Shown in pieces: positions 35,932-44,969 of a stretch of 64,000 bases of DNA. Numbering within the stretch: the first letter of the stretch is position 1; each line of letters begins with the position of its first letter. Under the pieces are notes generated by a model, which worked only from the letters and a program-made list of their open reading frames with translations, had not been told where the DNA came from and made no database searches. Position numbers and translations under genes: made by a program. This DNA is from Gammaproteobacteria bacterium (lineage in GTDB: Bacteria; Pseudomonadota; Gammaproteobacteria; Steroidobacterales; JABDKV01): positions 72,248 to 136,247 of the forward strand of contig JABDJB010000006.1 in the NCBI GenBank assembly GCA_013003425.1, given 5' to 3'.

Positions 35932-38900
35932 TCAGTCGTTCGACTCGCGTCGCGCCCAGAAATCCCGGTCGCGCAGGTTGTCCTGGTCGGCCTTGAAGCG
36001 GAAACGAATGTACGGGCCGCGCGCCGTGTAGCGGGCGTCCGAGAAGTCCTCGTCGTCGAATCCGGCAAAGTTATAGCCCAGGCTCAGCCAGACGTTGCGT
36101 GCAAAGGAGTAACCGATATCGGCGCCGATGCTGTAGTCGACGACATCAGAATTCCACGAGTGCAACAGTGAACCCTGCACGCCTGCATCCCAGCGTGACG
36201 AAAAGTCCCGACGCCAGTCAATACCCACCAGGTCGGTAAAGCCGTTGTAGCCATTGCCGTCGATATCGCTGCGCACATATTTGACGCCGTACTGGAAGCC
36301 CAGCTGATTGCTGCGATTTATCATCCAGTTGGCATGGAGGTTGTTGACGATGCGTGACGACTCGGTTTGTGTGCCGATCGCCTTGAGTTCCTCGTATTCG
36401 AGATCCAGCCGGTCGAGGAATACCCAGCGTGCGGTGGCCGGTCGATAAGCCCAGCTCAGACGTATATCGGCATCGGTCAGGTCGACGCCAACATCACGCT
36501 GCGAATTAAAGAACTGCAGCGCCGCCGAAAACGCGCGACCCTGTTTTTCTTCGCGATAGAAGCCGCCAAACAGACCGGCCCGTCGCTCGTCATCACTGTT
36601 GCGCCATTCGCTGCGAGTATTGACTGTCCAGTCATCATGCTTGTAAAGCGTACCAACATAGAGCGAGGTGAAGTCCGCAGCTTCGCTGCCTGAAGGTAAT
36701 CCGGCGTCTGGGTTGAACGCACCGGCACCGGGCGCGGTCAGCGTATTGGAGTGATCGACGCCGAAGTCCATTGCCCAGCGTTCGTTTATCTGCCAGCCCT
36801 GCACCAGCCCCAGCGTGGCAAACGCCCGCGGCCCGTATTCAGTCATCTCCTGGCTGACGCTGGAATTAAACTGGGCCCGGTTCCATGGTGTTGCGCGTAC
36901 GCCGGTACGTGTCATCTGTGACTCAATATCCCGGCCTTCGGCCCGCTCGTGTTCGGTATAAAGCGTCACGTCATCGTTCAGCTTGTAGTCCAGCCCGACA
37001 ATCGTACGTGTCGGATAGGCAATGTTGGCATCATCACCAAGATCAGAATCCAGCGACCCGCGCAGCGTCAACCGGTTACCCATGGTCTTGATGCTGCCGT
37101 TGACGAAGACCTGCTCGGAGGCGGCAGTCGTCCCGTCACGCGCTTCGTCTGTTGCATCACGATATCCAACGCCGGCAGTCGCAGCGCCACGTTGCCAGCG
37201 TAACCCGCTTTCATACACTTCGCGGCGCACGTCGCTCTCGAGGTTATCCTGGCGATAGGCGGCAGCATCGATGCTCAGGTGCTTGCTGAAACGCAACCGG
37301 CCATCAAAGCCCATCTTGCGCATTCCGGTTTCTGCTGCGCGCTGCTGGCCCAGCCCGAATTCCGTGTCGATCTGGCGATAATAAACCTTGCCATCTACCT
37401 TGCCGGCGGTGTGGCGCAATTCAGCAATCGCCGCGTCGCCCTCCGTCGGCACCCCGCCCTGGCGGGTATCGGAGCTGGCAAACTCGGCCCGTAACTCCGT
37501 GCCGTCGGCAATGCGCAGTTTTAGATCGAGACCCTGCAGGTCTCCGTCGGCACCACTGGTACCCTCGTCGATCATGGTCGCGCCGACCTCGACCCGGCCG
37601 TCGGCCAGTCGCAGCGATGCACGCCCGCCTGCGGTAGTCGAGCGATCCACCGGATCACGGCTTTCGTAATCGACGACAATAAATACCGGATTAAATCGCT
37701 CGTCGCGGTGGCGCACCGGCTCCTTGAAAAATATCGTGCCGGCCAGGTAATCGATATCGTAATCGAGATGACGAGTGAGCGTGCGTGAGCTCACAATCTC
37801 CTCCGAACGGAATCGGTCACGCGTTTCCAGCGTGATTTTTTCGCTGTTGATAACCAGTGGCTGACGTGACAAACGATACAACCCGGAAGTACCGTCACCA
37901 CGCAGTTCTTCCTTGACGAAAGCCTGGTCAGTGCGGGCGGTGAATGCGGTATAGCCAAAGCGTTCGCCCTGGTACTCGCTCTGGAAGCCATTGAAGCTGC
38001 GGTCGTAGCGCGACAGCTCGGTTACCGTCATCCCGGTGTCGTAGTCGCCGAACATGGCGTAAAACTGGCCACGCTCCAGCTTGACGAATATTTCATCCTG
38101 GCTGGCCGCATCGAACTGCTGTTCGGTGGCATCACCATAAAGCGTGTAAAAGCGATCCGGGTCTATAGTGCCATGCAGGCGCTGCCGCGCTTCCTGTTCG
38201 TCACGATCCGAGTCGTAGGCCAGCGTCAGCAGGTAGTCACCCTTGATGCGACCCTTGGCAAAAAACGCTACGCGCCCGTCGGTATAAAAGTCCTCTTCAT
38301 AACCGGCGTCTTTGGCGCTCTGGACATTGTCGTTGAGCGTACTGTACCCGGCCGTACCCTCGGCAAATCCCACCAGGATCCATTCACGCGTTGCCGGCTC
38401 GAGCCACGCGCGTAACTCCTCCTCGCGTTCGTCGGCGTATTCCATGTGCAGCACGACTTCACCGCTAAGCGAAGTCGCCTCGAGCTCGATGCGGGCGAGT
38501 CCGTCGGCCCCAACACGGTAAAGGGGCTGTCGATTGCCGAGCTCGAGCAGCTGGTTTTCGCGTAACGATTCCACTTCAAACCAGGACCGGTACGGCGGAT
38601 CGACACGAAATGTCCCGATTGACTCGGGCCGCGCCGGGTAGCCCCAGCGATCGTAAAGACGCACTGCCAGCACCGGCCGGGTGCGACCGTCGGCCAGCAA
38701 CGACGAAGCCTCGCGGTCGACCTCGGCGCGTACCGGTCCACCGGACAGGTGCACGTTGCGTTCAATCCGTCGCACCACTGTACCGTCTGCATCACGCACC
38801 ACGACAACAAGCTGGTTGTCGTTTTCGGCAATATCGACACCACGCCAGCGACTCAGGCTGACAGTCTTTGCAGCATTGGTATCGGTGCCCTCAAAGCTCA

Positions 38901-41826
38901 GCGCGCTCACCGGTGCGCCATTCAGCGCAACTTCGACTTTCTGCCGTGGTGCGTGCTTGACCGCAATGCGCAGCGACGGGATAGGCGGATTGTACCCGGG
39001 CAGCGGGAATACCAGGTCGCTGCCGGGATCGAGCCGGCTGACCCATGCCGGGTCATTGAAATCGGCCAGCGGATCAGACGCCTCCACCGGTAACTGCGCC
39101 AGCGACAGTTTCTGCTCGCGTGCAACTTCCAGTCGTTGTGGCCCGCTGCTTGTCTTGCCCAGGCGCATTGCACCGGGACTGACCGGCATCTGACCCCAGA
39201 GCTGCAGCTCGACCCGGCGGTTTTTCGCCCGGCCAGCCGCACCTGCATTACTTGCCACCGGTTTGTCCGGCCCGTTCCCTGAAATACTGATTTGCTCCGG
39301 AGCCAGCTGCAGCAGCGACTGAATGAATTCTGCAGCTGCCGTTGCACGTGCACGTGACAGCACATAGTTGTCAGCGAATTCGTGACGATTCTGTGGCGCA
39401 ATTCGTACGTTATCGGTGTGACCGGAAATAACGACATGCAGGTCGCTTGCCTGCTCCCATCCTGACAGCGCTTCGGCAATGCGTGCACGGTCGCGCGCCT
39501 TCAGCTCCGCCTTGCGGGTATCAAAGTTTGTGGTGAACACCAGGTCGACGCGGTCGCTTACCGGCGGTTCGCGTATGAGCGTGTTGTCGGCCAGCGGCGT
39601 GCGCTGCCTCTTCTTTGTTTCGGTGTCGAAGCTGACCAGGGCCTTGGTTACGTGCTCGCCGGCAGCTGCTCCCGGCAGGCCACGAAACTGGATAACCCGC
39701 TGCCACGGGGCACCCGCCGCATCACTCAACGGGAACGTCAGCAGGTTTCCAGACACCGTCGGGTCGCCGCTGCGTGCGCCATCGAGCCGGACGCTGCCCG
39801 GTACGAAAATAACGTTGTCTGGCAGCATCACCATGGTCCTGACGTTGCTGACTGGCACGCCATCACCACCTACCGTCAACGTGTAAATCACGTCCTGACC
39901 GGCGGCGCGGGAAGACAATGCTACCGCCACCTCTCCGCTGGGCGCCGGCAACTGACGCAGGTGGAAATCAGCGCGCCACAAGGCGCCAGCGCGTACATCA
40001 ATAAACTGTGAATAGGAGCGGCCGGCGAACCGTGCGTTGCGCTCACACGGCACGATCTCAAAGCCCTCCGGCACGGTATCGACATCGAGCTGCACAACGT
40101 GACCACCTGGCCGGACGCCCTCGAAGTGATAGCGCCCGCCCTCGTCACTGACGACATACCTGCCGTCCTCGAGGTAGATGCGAACTCCGGCCACACCGTC
40201 AGTGTCGTTGCCTACATCCGCATCACAGGATCCACTGATGACACGGCCCAGCACAGTGCTGCGGGAGCGGAATAACGCCTCTGCCAGGCGTACTGTCGCA
40301 GTAGCCACGTTGGATTCGGCGCCCCCCGCGGCGCGCGCGATCGCCGTGTTGATTGCTTCCGGACCACGGCTGCCTGCAACGATCTCGGCAACATAGTCGA
40401 TTACCGTGCGACCGGCCGGGGGCAGGTCACCAATGTCGAACTGCAGCTGGCGGCGGTCGGCTGATACCGCCGGGTCCGGGGCGCTGCTGCCGTCCACGCG
40501 GACCGAACCCGGTATCAGGCGCAAACCAACCGGGAGCTCATCGGTGATGATTACATTGTTTATCGGCTGCAGTGTGTCCGGGTTTTCCAGTGTGAGCGTG
40601 TACTTGAGGAAATCACCAATCGACGCAACGGCAGTTGCCGTGCTTTTTTGCAGAAACAGGACCGTCGATACCGGATCGAGCGGGATATCGATCATGATCG
40701 CCGGACCCGGGTCAACCATGAAGGGATCGCCAAATGAACCTGCACTAATGTTGAACGGTGCGCCGGGTAAAGCCTGCAGATCAATTATCGCGGTGGTCGA
40801 TGGCGCCGTATAACCCGCCGGTGGAGTCACTTCCAGCCGGTATTGCCCCGGGCTGACCAGCGGGTAACGATACGCGCCGGGATCGAAGTCATAATCGGCC
40901 CCGCCGCTGTCTGTCGCGACCCCGCCACTTACCACTTCGGCAGGAAACTCGCTTGCGCCGTCGTCACCAAAAACAAACGCGGGCAATCCACTGGTCACTT
41001 CAATCAAGCGGACTATTGCACCGTCAACCGGCACACCAGTCTGTGAGTCGAACACAATGCCCAGCGGATCGACCAGCGCGCTGTCGGTTGTGACATCGCT
41101 GGAATCGGCCGGATCAACATAGGTCGCCCTGATCGAGTAACCCACCGCAACCTGCAGCTGGCAATCGTGTCTCGTTGACGGCATCGCTGCGCTGGGCACG
41201 TAGCCTACAAATTGCCCGCTGTCGGGTGCTGATTCTGTCAGCTGGATTATTTCCAGGTCGCCGGATGCAGGTACCTCCAGCTGCACCTCGACGGTCTCCG
41301 CCACGGCGGAATCGAGATTCTGGTCGGGATCGGCGACTTCGACAAAAAACGCCTCGCCGGTATGAAAAAACTGCGCCGGACTCAGTGGCTGGGAATCTGC
41401 GACGTTCAGCTGGGTGCCGTCAGCGAGTACCGGTGGCGGCAGCAGGGTCAGGCCCGAACCGGTTTCGCAGCTGCTGGGTCCGGTGGGCGCGGCAAATGTC
41501 CCGCCGCCCGCATCGACACGAACAAATTGCAGCCGCGCCGGCGTGCGCCTCATTTTGGTGACGATATTGGCAGAATTGCTGGCGACACTGCGGCCGACGC
41601 CGGCAGCGTCACTGTAGGCAACCGCCGCCACGTTCGGGATTACAGTGCCGGGTGGTGTCGCCGCCGAGCAAAGCAGCGGCAAAAATGCACCAGCCAGCAA
41701 CGCGACGACGCGCGTCAGAATCTGACGCGCGTCGAGGCTCGTGAAACACAGCGGGATCAGGTGCAGTCCTGCAAAACCTTCAATGCCCGCTGTATTTCTA
41801 TTCTGGTTGTACGAGCGCGGAATCAT
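35932..41826 (-). CDS. Giant DUF11/OmpA-like outer-membrane protein
   Basis: 1964 residues; function unknown. Domains by eye: a long N-region and hydrophobic signal (about 36-55, cleavage near CSA-ATPP); a mature start TPPGTVIPNVAAVAYS; DUF11 domains around 395-500 and 655-740; between them an SdrB/carboxypeptidase-regulatory-like domain (VLGRVISG.., EDGRYVVSDEGGRYHFEGV); an OmpA-like peptidoglycan-binding domain (about 760-880: TTNFDTRKAELKARDR, ISGHTDNVRI, KNRRVELQLWG); a linker with possible Ig fold; then a C-terminal beta-barrel (about 1230-1964) rich in Tyr/Arg strands. Last gene of a four-gene operon. ATG 41826 has GGAGG 12 nt upstream. Confidence 0.85.
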   Translation of the reverse strand: MIPRSYNQNRNTAGIEGFAGLHLIPLCFTSLDARQILTRVVALLAGAFLPLLCSAATPPGTVIPNVAAVAYSDAAGVGRSVASNSANIVTKMRRTPARLQFVRVDAGGGTFAAPTGPSSCETGSGLTLLPPPVLADGTQLNVADSQPLSPAQFFHTGEAFFVEVADPDQNLDSAVAETVEVQLEVPASGDLEIIQLTESAPDSGQFVGYVPSAAMPSTRHDCQLQVAVGYSIRATYVDPADSSDVTTDSALVDPLGIVFDSQTGVPVDGAIVRLIEVTSGLPAFVFGDDGASEFPAEVVSGGVATDSGGADYDFDPGAYRYPLVSPGQYRLEVTPPAGYTAPSTTAIIDLQALPGAPFNISAGSFGDPFMVDPGPAIMIDIPLDPVSTVLFLQKSTATAVASIGDFLKYTLTLENPDTLQPINNVIITDELPVGLRLIPGSVRVDGSSAPDPAVSADRRQLQFDIGDLPPAGRTVIDYVAEIVAGSRGPEAINTAIARAAGGAESNVATATVRLAEALFRSRSTVLGRVISGSCDADVGNDTDGVAGVRIYLEDGRYVVSDEGGRYHFEGVRPGGHVVQLDVDTVPEGFEIVPCERNARFAGRSYSQFIDVRAGALWRADFHLRQLPAPSGEVAVALSSRAAGQDVIYTLTVGGDGVPVSNVRTMVMLPDNVIFVPGSVRLDGARSGDPTVSGNLLTFPLSDAAGAPWQRVIQFRGLPGAAAGEHVTKALVSFDTETKKRQRTPLADNTLIREPPVSDRVDLVFTTNFDTRKAELKARDRARIAEALSGWEQASDLHVVISGHTDNVRIAPQNRHEFADNYVLSRARATAAAEFIQSLLQLAPEQISISGNGPDKPVASNAGAAGRAKNRRVELQLWGQMPVSPGAMRLGKTSSGPQRLEVAREQKLSLAQLPVEASDPLADFNDPAWVSRLDPGSDLVFPLPGYNPPIPSLRIAVKHAPRQKVEVALNGAPVSALSFEGTDTNAAKTVSLSRWRGVDIAENDNQLVVVVRDADGTVVRRIERNVHLSGGPVRAEVDREASSLLADGRTRPVLAVRLYDRWGYPARPESIGTFRVDPPYRSWFEVESLRENQLLELGNRQPLYRVGADGLARIELEATSLSGEVVLHMEYADEREEELRAWLEPATREWILVGFAEGTAGYSTLNDNVQSAKDAGYEEDFYTDGRVAFFAKGRIKGDYLLTLAYDSDRDEQEARQRLHGTIDPDRFYTLYGDATEQQFDAASQDEIFVKLERGQFYAMFGDYDTGMTVTELSRYDRSFNGFQSEYQGERFGYTAFTARTDQAFVKEELRGDGTSGLYRLSRQPLVINSEKITLETRDRFRSEEIVSSRTLTRHLDYDIDYLAGTIFFKEPVRHRDERFNPVFIVVDYESRDPVDRSTTAGGRASLRLADGRVEVGATMIDEGTSGADGDLQGLDLKLRIADGTELRAEFASSDTRQGGVPTEGDAAIAELRHTAGKVDGKVYYRQIDTEFGLGQQRAAETGMRKMGFDGRLRFSKHLSIDAAAYRQDNLESDVRREVYESGLRWQRGAATAGVGYRDATDEARDGTTAASEQVFVNGSIKTMGNRLTLRGSLDSDLGDDANIAYPTRTIVGLDYKLNDDVTLYTEHERAEGRDIESQMTRTGVRATPWNRAQFNSSVSQEMTEYGPRAFATLGLVQGWQINERWAMDFGVDHSNTLTAPGAGAFNPDAGLPSGSEAADFTSLYVGTLYKHDDWTVNTRSEWRNSDDERRAGLFGGFYREEKQGRAFSAALQFFNSQRDVGVDLTDADIRLSWAYRPATARWVFLDRLDLEYEELKAIGTQTESSRIVNNLHANWMINRSNQLGFQYGVKYVRSDIDGNGYNGFTDLVGIDWRRDFSSRWDAGVQGSLLHSWNSDVVDYSIGADIGYSFARNVWLSLGYNFAGFDDEDFSDARYTARGPYIRFRFKADQDNLRDRDFWARRESND
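41706..41734. repeat. 13-bp perfect inverted repeat inside the signal-coding region
   Basis: Arms CGACGCGCGTCAG and CTGACGCGCGTCG separated by AAT, within the N-terminal coding sequence of the giant DUF11 protein. In mRNA it would form a very stable hairpin about 90-120 nt after the start codon. It could slow or regulate translation, or be a binding site. It encodes LDARQILTRV in frame. Confidence 0.75.
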
Positions 41827-41844
41827 GCGCGCCCCAGTCCTCCT

Positions 41845-43056
41845 TTACTGTATTTCCACGCGGAAGCTAACGTCGGCTCTGTCGCCGGCATTCAGCGTTA
41901 CCCCGTTCACCGTCATCACATTTGCGATGAACTGACCGGTATCAGCGTCTGCTTCCTCGCTCAGATCACTCGTAACCGGCGCTCCGGCACCGGGGGTATA
42001 AACCAGGCGGATATCGCCGGCTGCCCCGTACTGGTCCGCAACAAACGCCAGCGATGGTGTTGGCCCACCCATCTCACTGCTCAGGTCATCAGCTATAACC
42101 ACGTTTGTCGCCACTGCACCGCCTGCTGCGTTCGTAATCGTTACTACGTATTCGACGATGGCACCGGGTATTGCCTTGGGGAATGACCCCACAGGGCAAA
42201 CACCACCCGGGCAAGTGAACGGATCACTAATGACCGCCGAGCTCTTCAGAACCGACAGGACTGCCGCAGCAATCCTGTAGGCGTCTTCGGACGAGTGCTT
42301 ACCATCACGGTCGGCATCGCCCGCATAGTTGGCGTTTTCACCGTCGGCAAAAACGTCTTCTACGCCCAACGTAGTATCGGCAATTCCCCGATCATCTGTA
42401 GCGATCGCGCCCCCTGCAACGCCGGCCCCACCGCCTTCTGCGACCTGCGCCTCGAGCACATATGCGGCAATATCACCGTCGACCTGGGCCAGCGGGATAT
42501 TGGCGACCAGGAACACCGTAACAGAACTGTTGATATCCAGCTCATCGACATGGGTCGCCGTATCGACAGCCGGATCATACAAATTGTTGCCGTCAGCGTC
42601 GACGAACACGGTCAGACCCGTGGCATCGAAGTTATCCGTGCCCCCGAACGGGTCAAATCCCGTCGCCGATGCGCTGAGCAGGAAATCCTGCGTCTGGTTA
42701 CCTTCGTTGGTCACCGTCCAGGCCAGAACCGCCCCGGTCTGCCCGGGTGAGACACTCAGCGTGGTAGCGCTGTTGTAGGCTGTGCTGCGCTCTGCAACAA
42801 GCACATCAAGTTTGCGGTCGACAACAAACTCCGTCGCCCCGATACCATTGTTCGGGTCAGCATCGTTGTCACTCAGCACCGGCGTCTGGTCCACCCCGCC
42901 GACCCGGTACTGGACCTGGGCCTGGTTGAAAACCGAAGTACCCGCGCGGGTGCCGCCGGGATCAGTGCCAGCGGCCAACGCGGGCTGCACGGCAGCCAGG
43001 GCCAGCAGCCCGGAAATAACCGGTGCCAGTTGCAGCAGGCGACCAAAGTTTCTCAT
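41845..43056 (-). CDS. Exported DUF11-type beta-sandwich protein with calcium-loop motifs
   Basis: 403 residues with a Sec signal peptide (cleavage near ALAAG, residue 29). The mature protein begins GTDPGGTRAGTSVFNQAQVQYRV-like sequence, a motif shared with its operon mates. Several beta-sandwich repeats follow, the last (about 275-400, SVLKSSAVISDP, GAIVEYVVTITNAAG) being DUF11-like. Acidic loops FVDADGNNLYDPAVD and DADRDGKHSSED look calcium-binding. One close Cys pair lies in FTCPGGVCPVG. Probably secreted or surface-attached; function unknown. Confidence 0.8.
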   Translation of the reverse strand: MRNFGRLLQLAPVISGLLALAAVQPALAAGTDPGGTRAGTSVFNQAQVQYRVGGVDQTPVLSDNDADPNNGIGATEFVVDRKLDVLVAERSTAYNSATTLSVSPGQTGAVLAWTVTNEGNQTQDFLLSASATGFDPFGGTDNFDATGLTVFVDADGNNLYDPAVDTATHVDELDINSSVTVFLVANIPLAQVDGDIAAYVLEAQVAEGGGAGVAGGAIATDDRGIADTTLGVEDVFADGENANYAGDADRDGKHSSEDAYRIAAAVLSVLKSSAVISDPFTCPGGVCPVGSFPKAIPGAIVEYVVTITNAAGGAVATNVVIADDLSSEMGGPTPSLAFVADQYGAAGDIRLVYTPGAGAPVTSDLSEEADADTGQFIANVMTVNGVTLNAGDRADVSFRVEIQ

Positions 43057-43112
43057 GACTTACTCTCCAAAACCGGCGCTCTCGCGACGCCGCAATACAG
43101 AAAAAACAATCC

Positions 43113-43586
43113 TTAGCGCAATTGCGCCCGAAAGCGGGCATAACCACGGCTGCCGGGCTTGAGCGGGTTGCGCATGCTCCAGCGAATGTGTGTGTAGTCC
43201 TCAGCGCGAGCGGCGCGCGCGCTACCGTCCGCCGCCACGACCATCAGTTCCTCGGCGGTACCGAAAGTCTGGCCGCCATCGACCGAAAAGCGGATATCCG
43301 CACCACCGGCAAATGCCGAACCCTCGACGTAACGCATTTCCTGCGGGACGGGGTCGGTAATTGTCACGCTGCTTGCATCGGCCTCACCCTGGTTGGTGAA
43401 GGTGATGGTGTAGATCACTTCGTCACCCGGCACGACAGTTGTTACCGGTACCAGCCGGGTCGCTGTCTCGCCTCGCTCATTGACGATAATCTCCTCGGTT
43501 TGTGCCACTGTTTGCACATGTACCGCCCCGTCAGCCAGTGCGATCATCGGCACCAGGGCCATTAATATCAGCAGAATTTTCTTCAT
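43113..43586 (-). CDS. Small exported DUF11 protein
   Basis: 157 residues, signal peptide to about residue 18 (MALVPMIALA-DG). One DUF11 domain (about 50-157): VVPGDEVIYTITFTNQGE, SVTITDPVPQEMRYVEGSA, IRFSVDGGQTFG. No cysteines in the mature part. It lies between the 329- and 403-residue operon mates with gaps of 15 and 56 nt. Could be a connector subunit of the same surface assembly; this is inference. Confidence 0.8.
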   Translation of the reverse strand: MKKILLILMALVPMIALADGAVHVQTVAQTEEIIVNERGETATRLVPVTTVVPGDEVIYTITFTNQGEADASSVTITDPVPQEMRYVEGSAFAGGADIRFSVDGGQTFGTAEELMVVAADGSARAARAEDYTHIRWSMRNPLKPGSRGYARFRAQLR

Positions 43587-43601
43587 GCTTGCCTTCCTCG
43601 A

Positions 43602-44591
43602 TCAGTCTATGGTGACTGTAAAAACTACGGTTTGCGGGCCGCTGGCAGCGGTAAGGTCGCCCAGCGCAACGCTGATCGTCGGCACACCCGCGATCGTTAC
43701 CAGTTCGCCGGCATCGGCATCCGGAGCATCGCTCAGCGGCGCCCCGTTGAGCGTGATGGTTGCTGGCGTATAAGTGGTGTTGGCGGGTACCGGATCGGTG
43801 AACGCAGCGTTGGCGGCAGTGCCGCCACCCGAAGGTGTCACAACGATTGTGTAGATGATCGATGCACCGGGAACGGGCTCGGTTCCACCAAACTGGTCAG
43901 CCACACTGGCTGACTTGACGACAGCCAGCTGGATGTCGCTGACCACATATTCACCGGTGTCGTTGTCAGTTGCGCCCGAGTTGCCGGCAACCGCATCGAC
44001 TCCGCCGTCACCAGCGCCGGCAAACACCGTTCCCGGGGCACCGTTGCCGGTAACCGACGTCGCGTCGAGCAGGCTGCGACCGATGTCACCATCGGCGGTA
44101 GTCGCTGGTATATCGTTGACGATCAGCACATCAATGGATGCATCCGCAGCCAGCACCGGATCGTTCACACCAGGATTGTACGGGGTATCGCCCGCAGACA
44201 AGTCGCCGCTGCCATCGGTATCAAAGTAGATTGCAGAAGGCGCCGACGGCACGGGATCGAAGTCGTCGCCGGCAAGCGCACTGTCGAGCACCAGGGAAAA
44301 AGCCTCAGAGCCGTTACCGACGTTCGTTACCGTAAACAGCAGCTCTTCTGCACTATCGCCAGGCGTCACCGGGCTCGGCGGGCTCTGCAGCGTCACATCG
44401 ACATCGAGTATTTCCGCCACCGTAACCGTGAGCGTGTTGGAGACTTCAGTTACACCGGAGCCGGAAACCTCGTACGTCACTTCCGCAGTGTTGTCGATGT
44501 CGGTTCCGGCGAGGGTGCCAACCGCGTTGGCTGCCGGTGCCGTACCCAGTCCGACAGCCACCAGGAAGGGCAGAAAGAATTGTTTGCGCAC
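43602..44591 (-). CDS. Exported DUF11-type beta-sandwich protein, first gene of operon
   Basis: 329 residues, GTG start at 44591. Signal peptide to about residue 23 (AAPAANA-VG). The mature N-terminus GTLAGTDIDNTAEVTYEVSG parallels the 403-residue protein and the giant protein. Two beta-sandwich domains: about 60-170 with the calcium-type loop FDTDGSGDLSAGD, and 215-329, a DUF11 domain (VPGASIIYTIVVTPSGGG, FTDPVPANTTYTP). Likely paralogue of the 403-residue protein. It follows a long untranslated leader. Confidence 0.8.
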   Translation of the reverse strand: MRKQFFLPFLVAVGLGTAPAANAVGTLAGTDIDNTAEVTYEVSGSGVTEVSNTLTVTVAEILDVDVTLQSPPSPVTPGDSAEELLFTVTNVGNGSEAFSLVLDSALAGDDFDPVPSAPSAIYFDTDGSGDLSAGDTPYNPGVNDPVLAADASIDVLIVNDIPATTADGDIGRSLLDATSVTGNGAPGTVFAGAGDGGVDAVAGNSGATDNDTGEYVVSDIQLAVVKSASVADQFGGTEPVPGASIIYTIVVTPSGGGTAANAAFTDPVPANTTYTPATITLNGAPLSDAPDADAGELVTIAGVPTISVALGDLTAASGPQTVVFTVTID

Positions 44592-44969
44592 GCGTCGCTC
44601 GCTCCATCACAAATTCGTACTGATCCGCCGGACCGGAGACCCTCAGGACGGCGGGCGTGGGCGATGGTGCTGCGCCGGTGCGGCTGCAGTGCCTGTAAAA
44701 ACAATCCCTTGCGACGGCTGAATCCGTTCCTGGAAGACCCGGTGGGCGCCATCGCCAATAGCCGGAAATGTTAGGGAAAGCGTCAAAAAATCGGCGTGAT
44801 TGTGTTCACAAATTCCACATAAGTGTATGAAAATTATGGTAAATCGCTTCTAATAGTGTGACTTGCGTCAAGTTTTCGACGGTCGGGCCCGCCTGGGGAT
44901 GTTGACATTGTTGCAGTGCGGCATTAGGATGGCATTGAAGTTTATTGCACTGCACAAGAGGAGAAAGTG
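44592..44969. other. Divergent intergenic region between DUF11 operon and phasin gene
   Basis: 378 nt. The right part holds the phasin promoter. On the DUF11 side there is a possible -35 (TTGACG, 44786-44781 minus) but a poor -10, a palindrome TTGTGTTCACAA near 44800-44811, and a likely leader of over 150 nt. A degenerate REP-like core (ACGGCTGAATCCGTTCCTGG, 44714-44733) lies in that leader, with its arm changes compensatory. A small minus-strand ORF (44758 down into the CDS) has no ribosome site I trust. Confidence 0.5.
44902..44930 (+). promoter_or_regulatory. Phasin-gene promoter
   Basis: Consensus -35 TTGACA (44902-44907), 17-nt spacer and -10 TAGGAT (44925-44930), about 40 nt before the start codon. 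A clear sigma-70 type promoter. Confidence 0.75.

Noticed and set aside
44477-44758. A 93-residue minus-strand ORF overlapping the start of the first DUF11 gene
   Set aside because: No convincing ribosome site; overlaps the coding start in a different frame. Kept only as a possible uORF.
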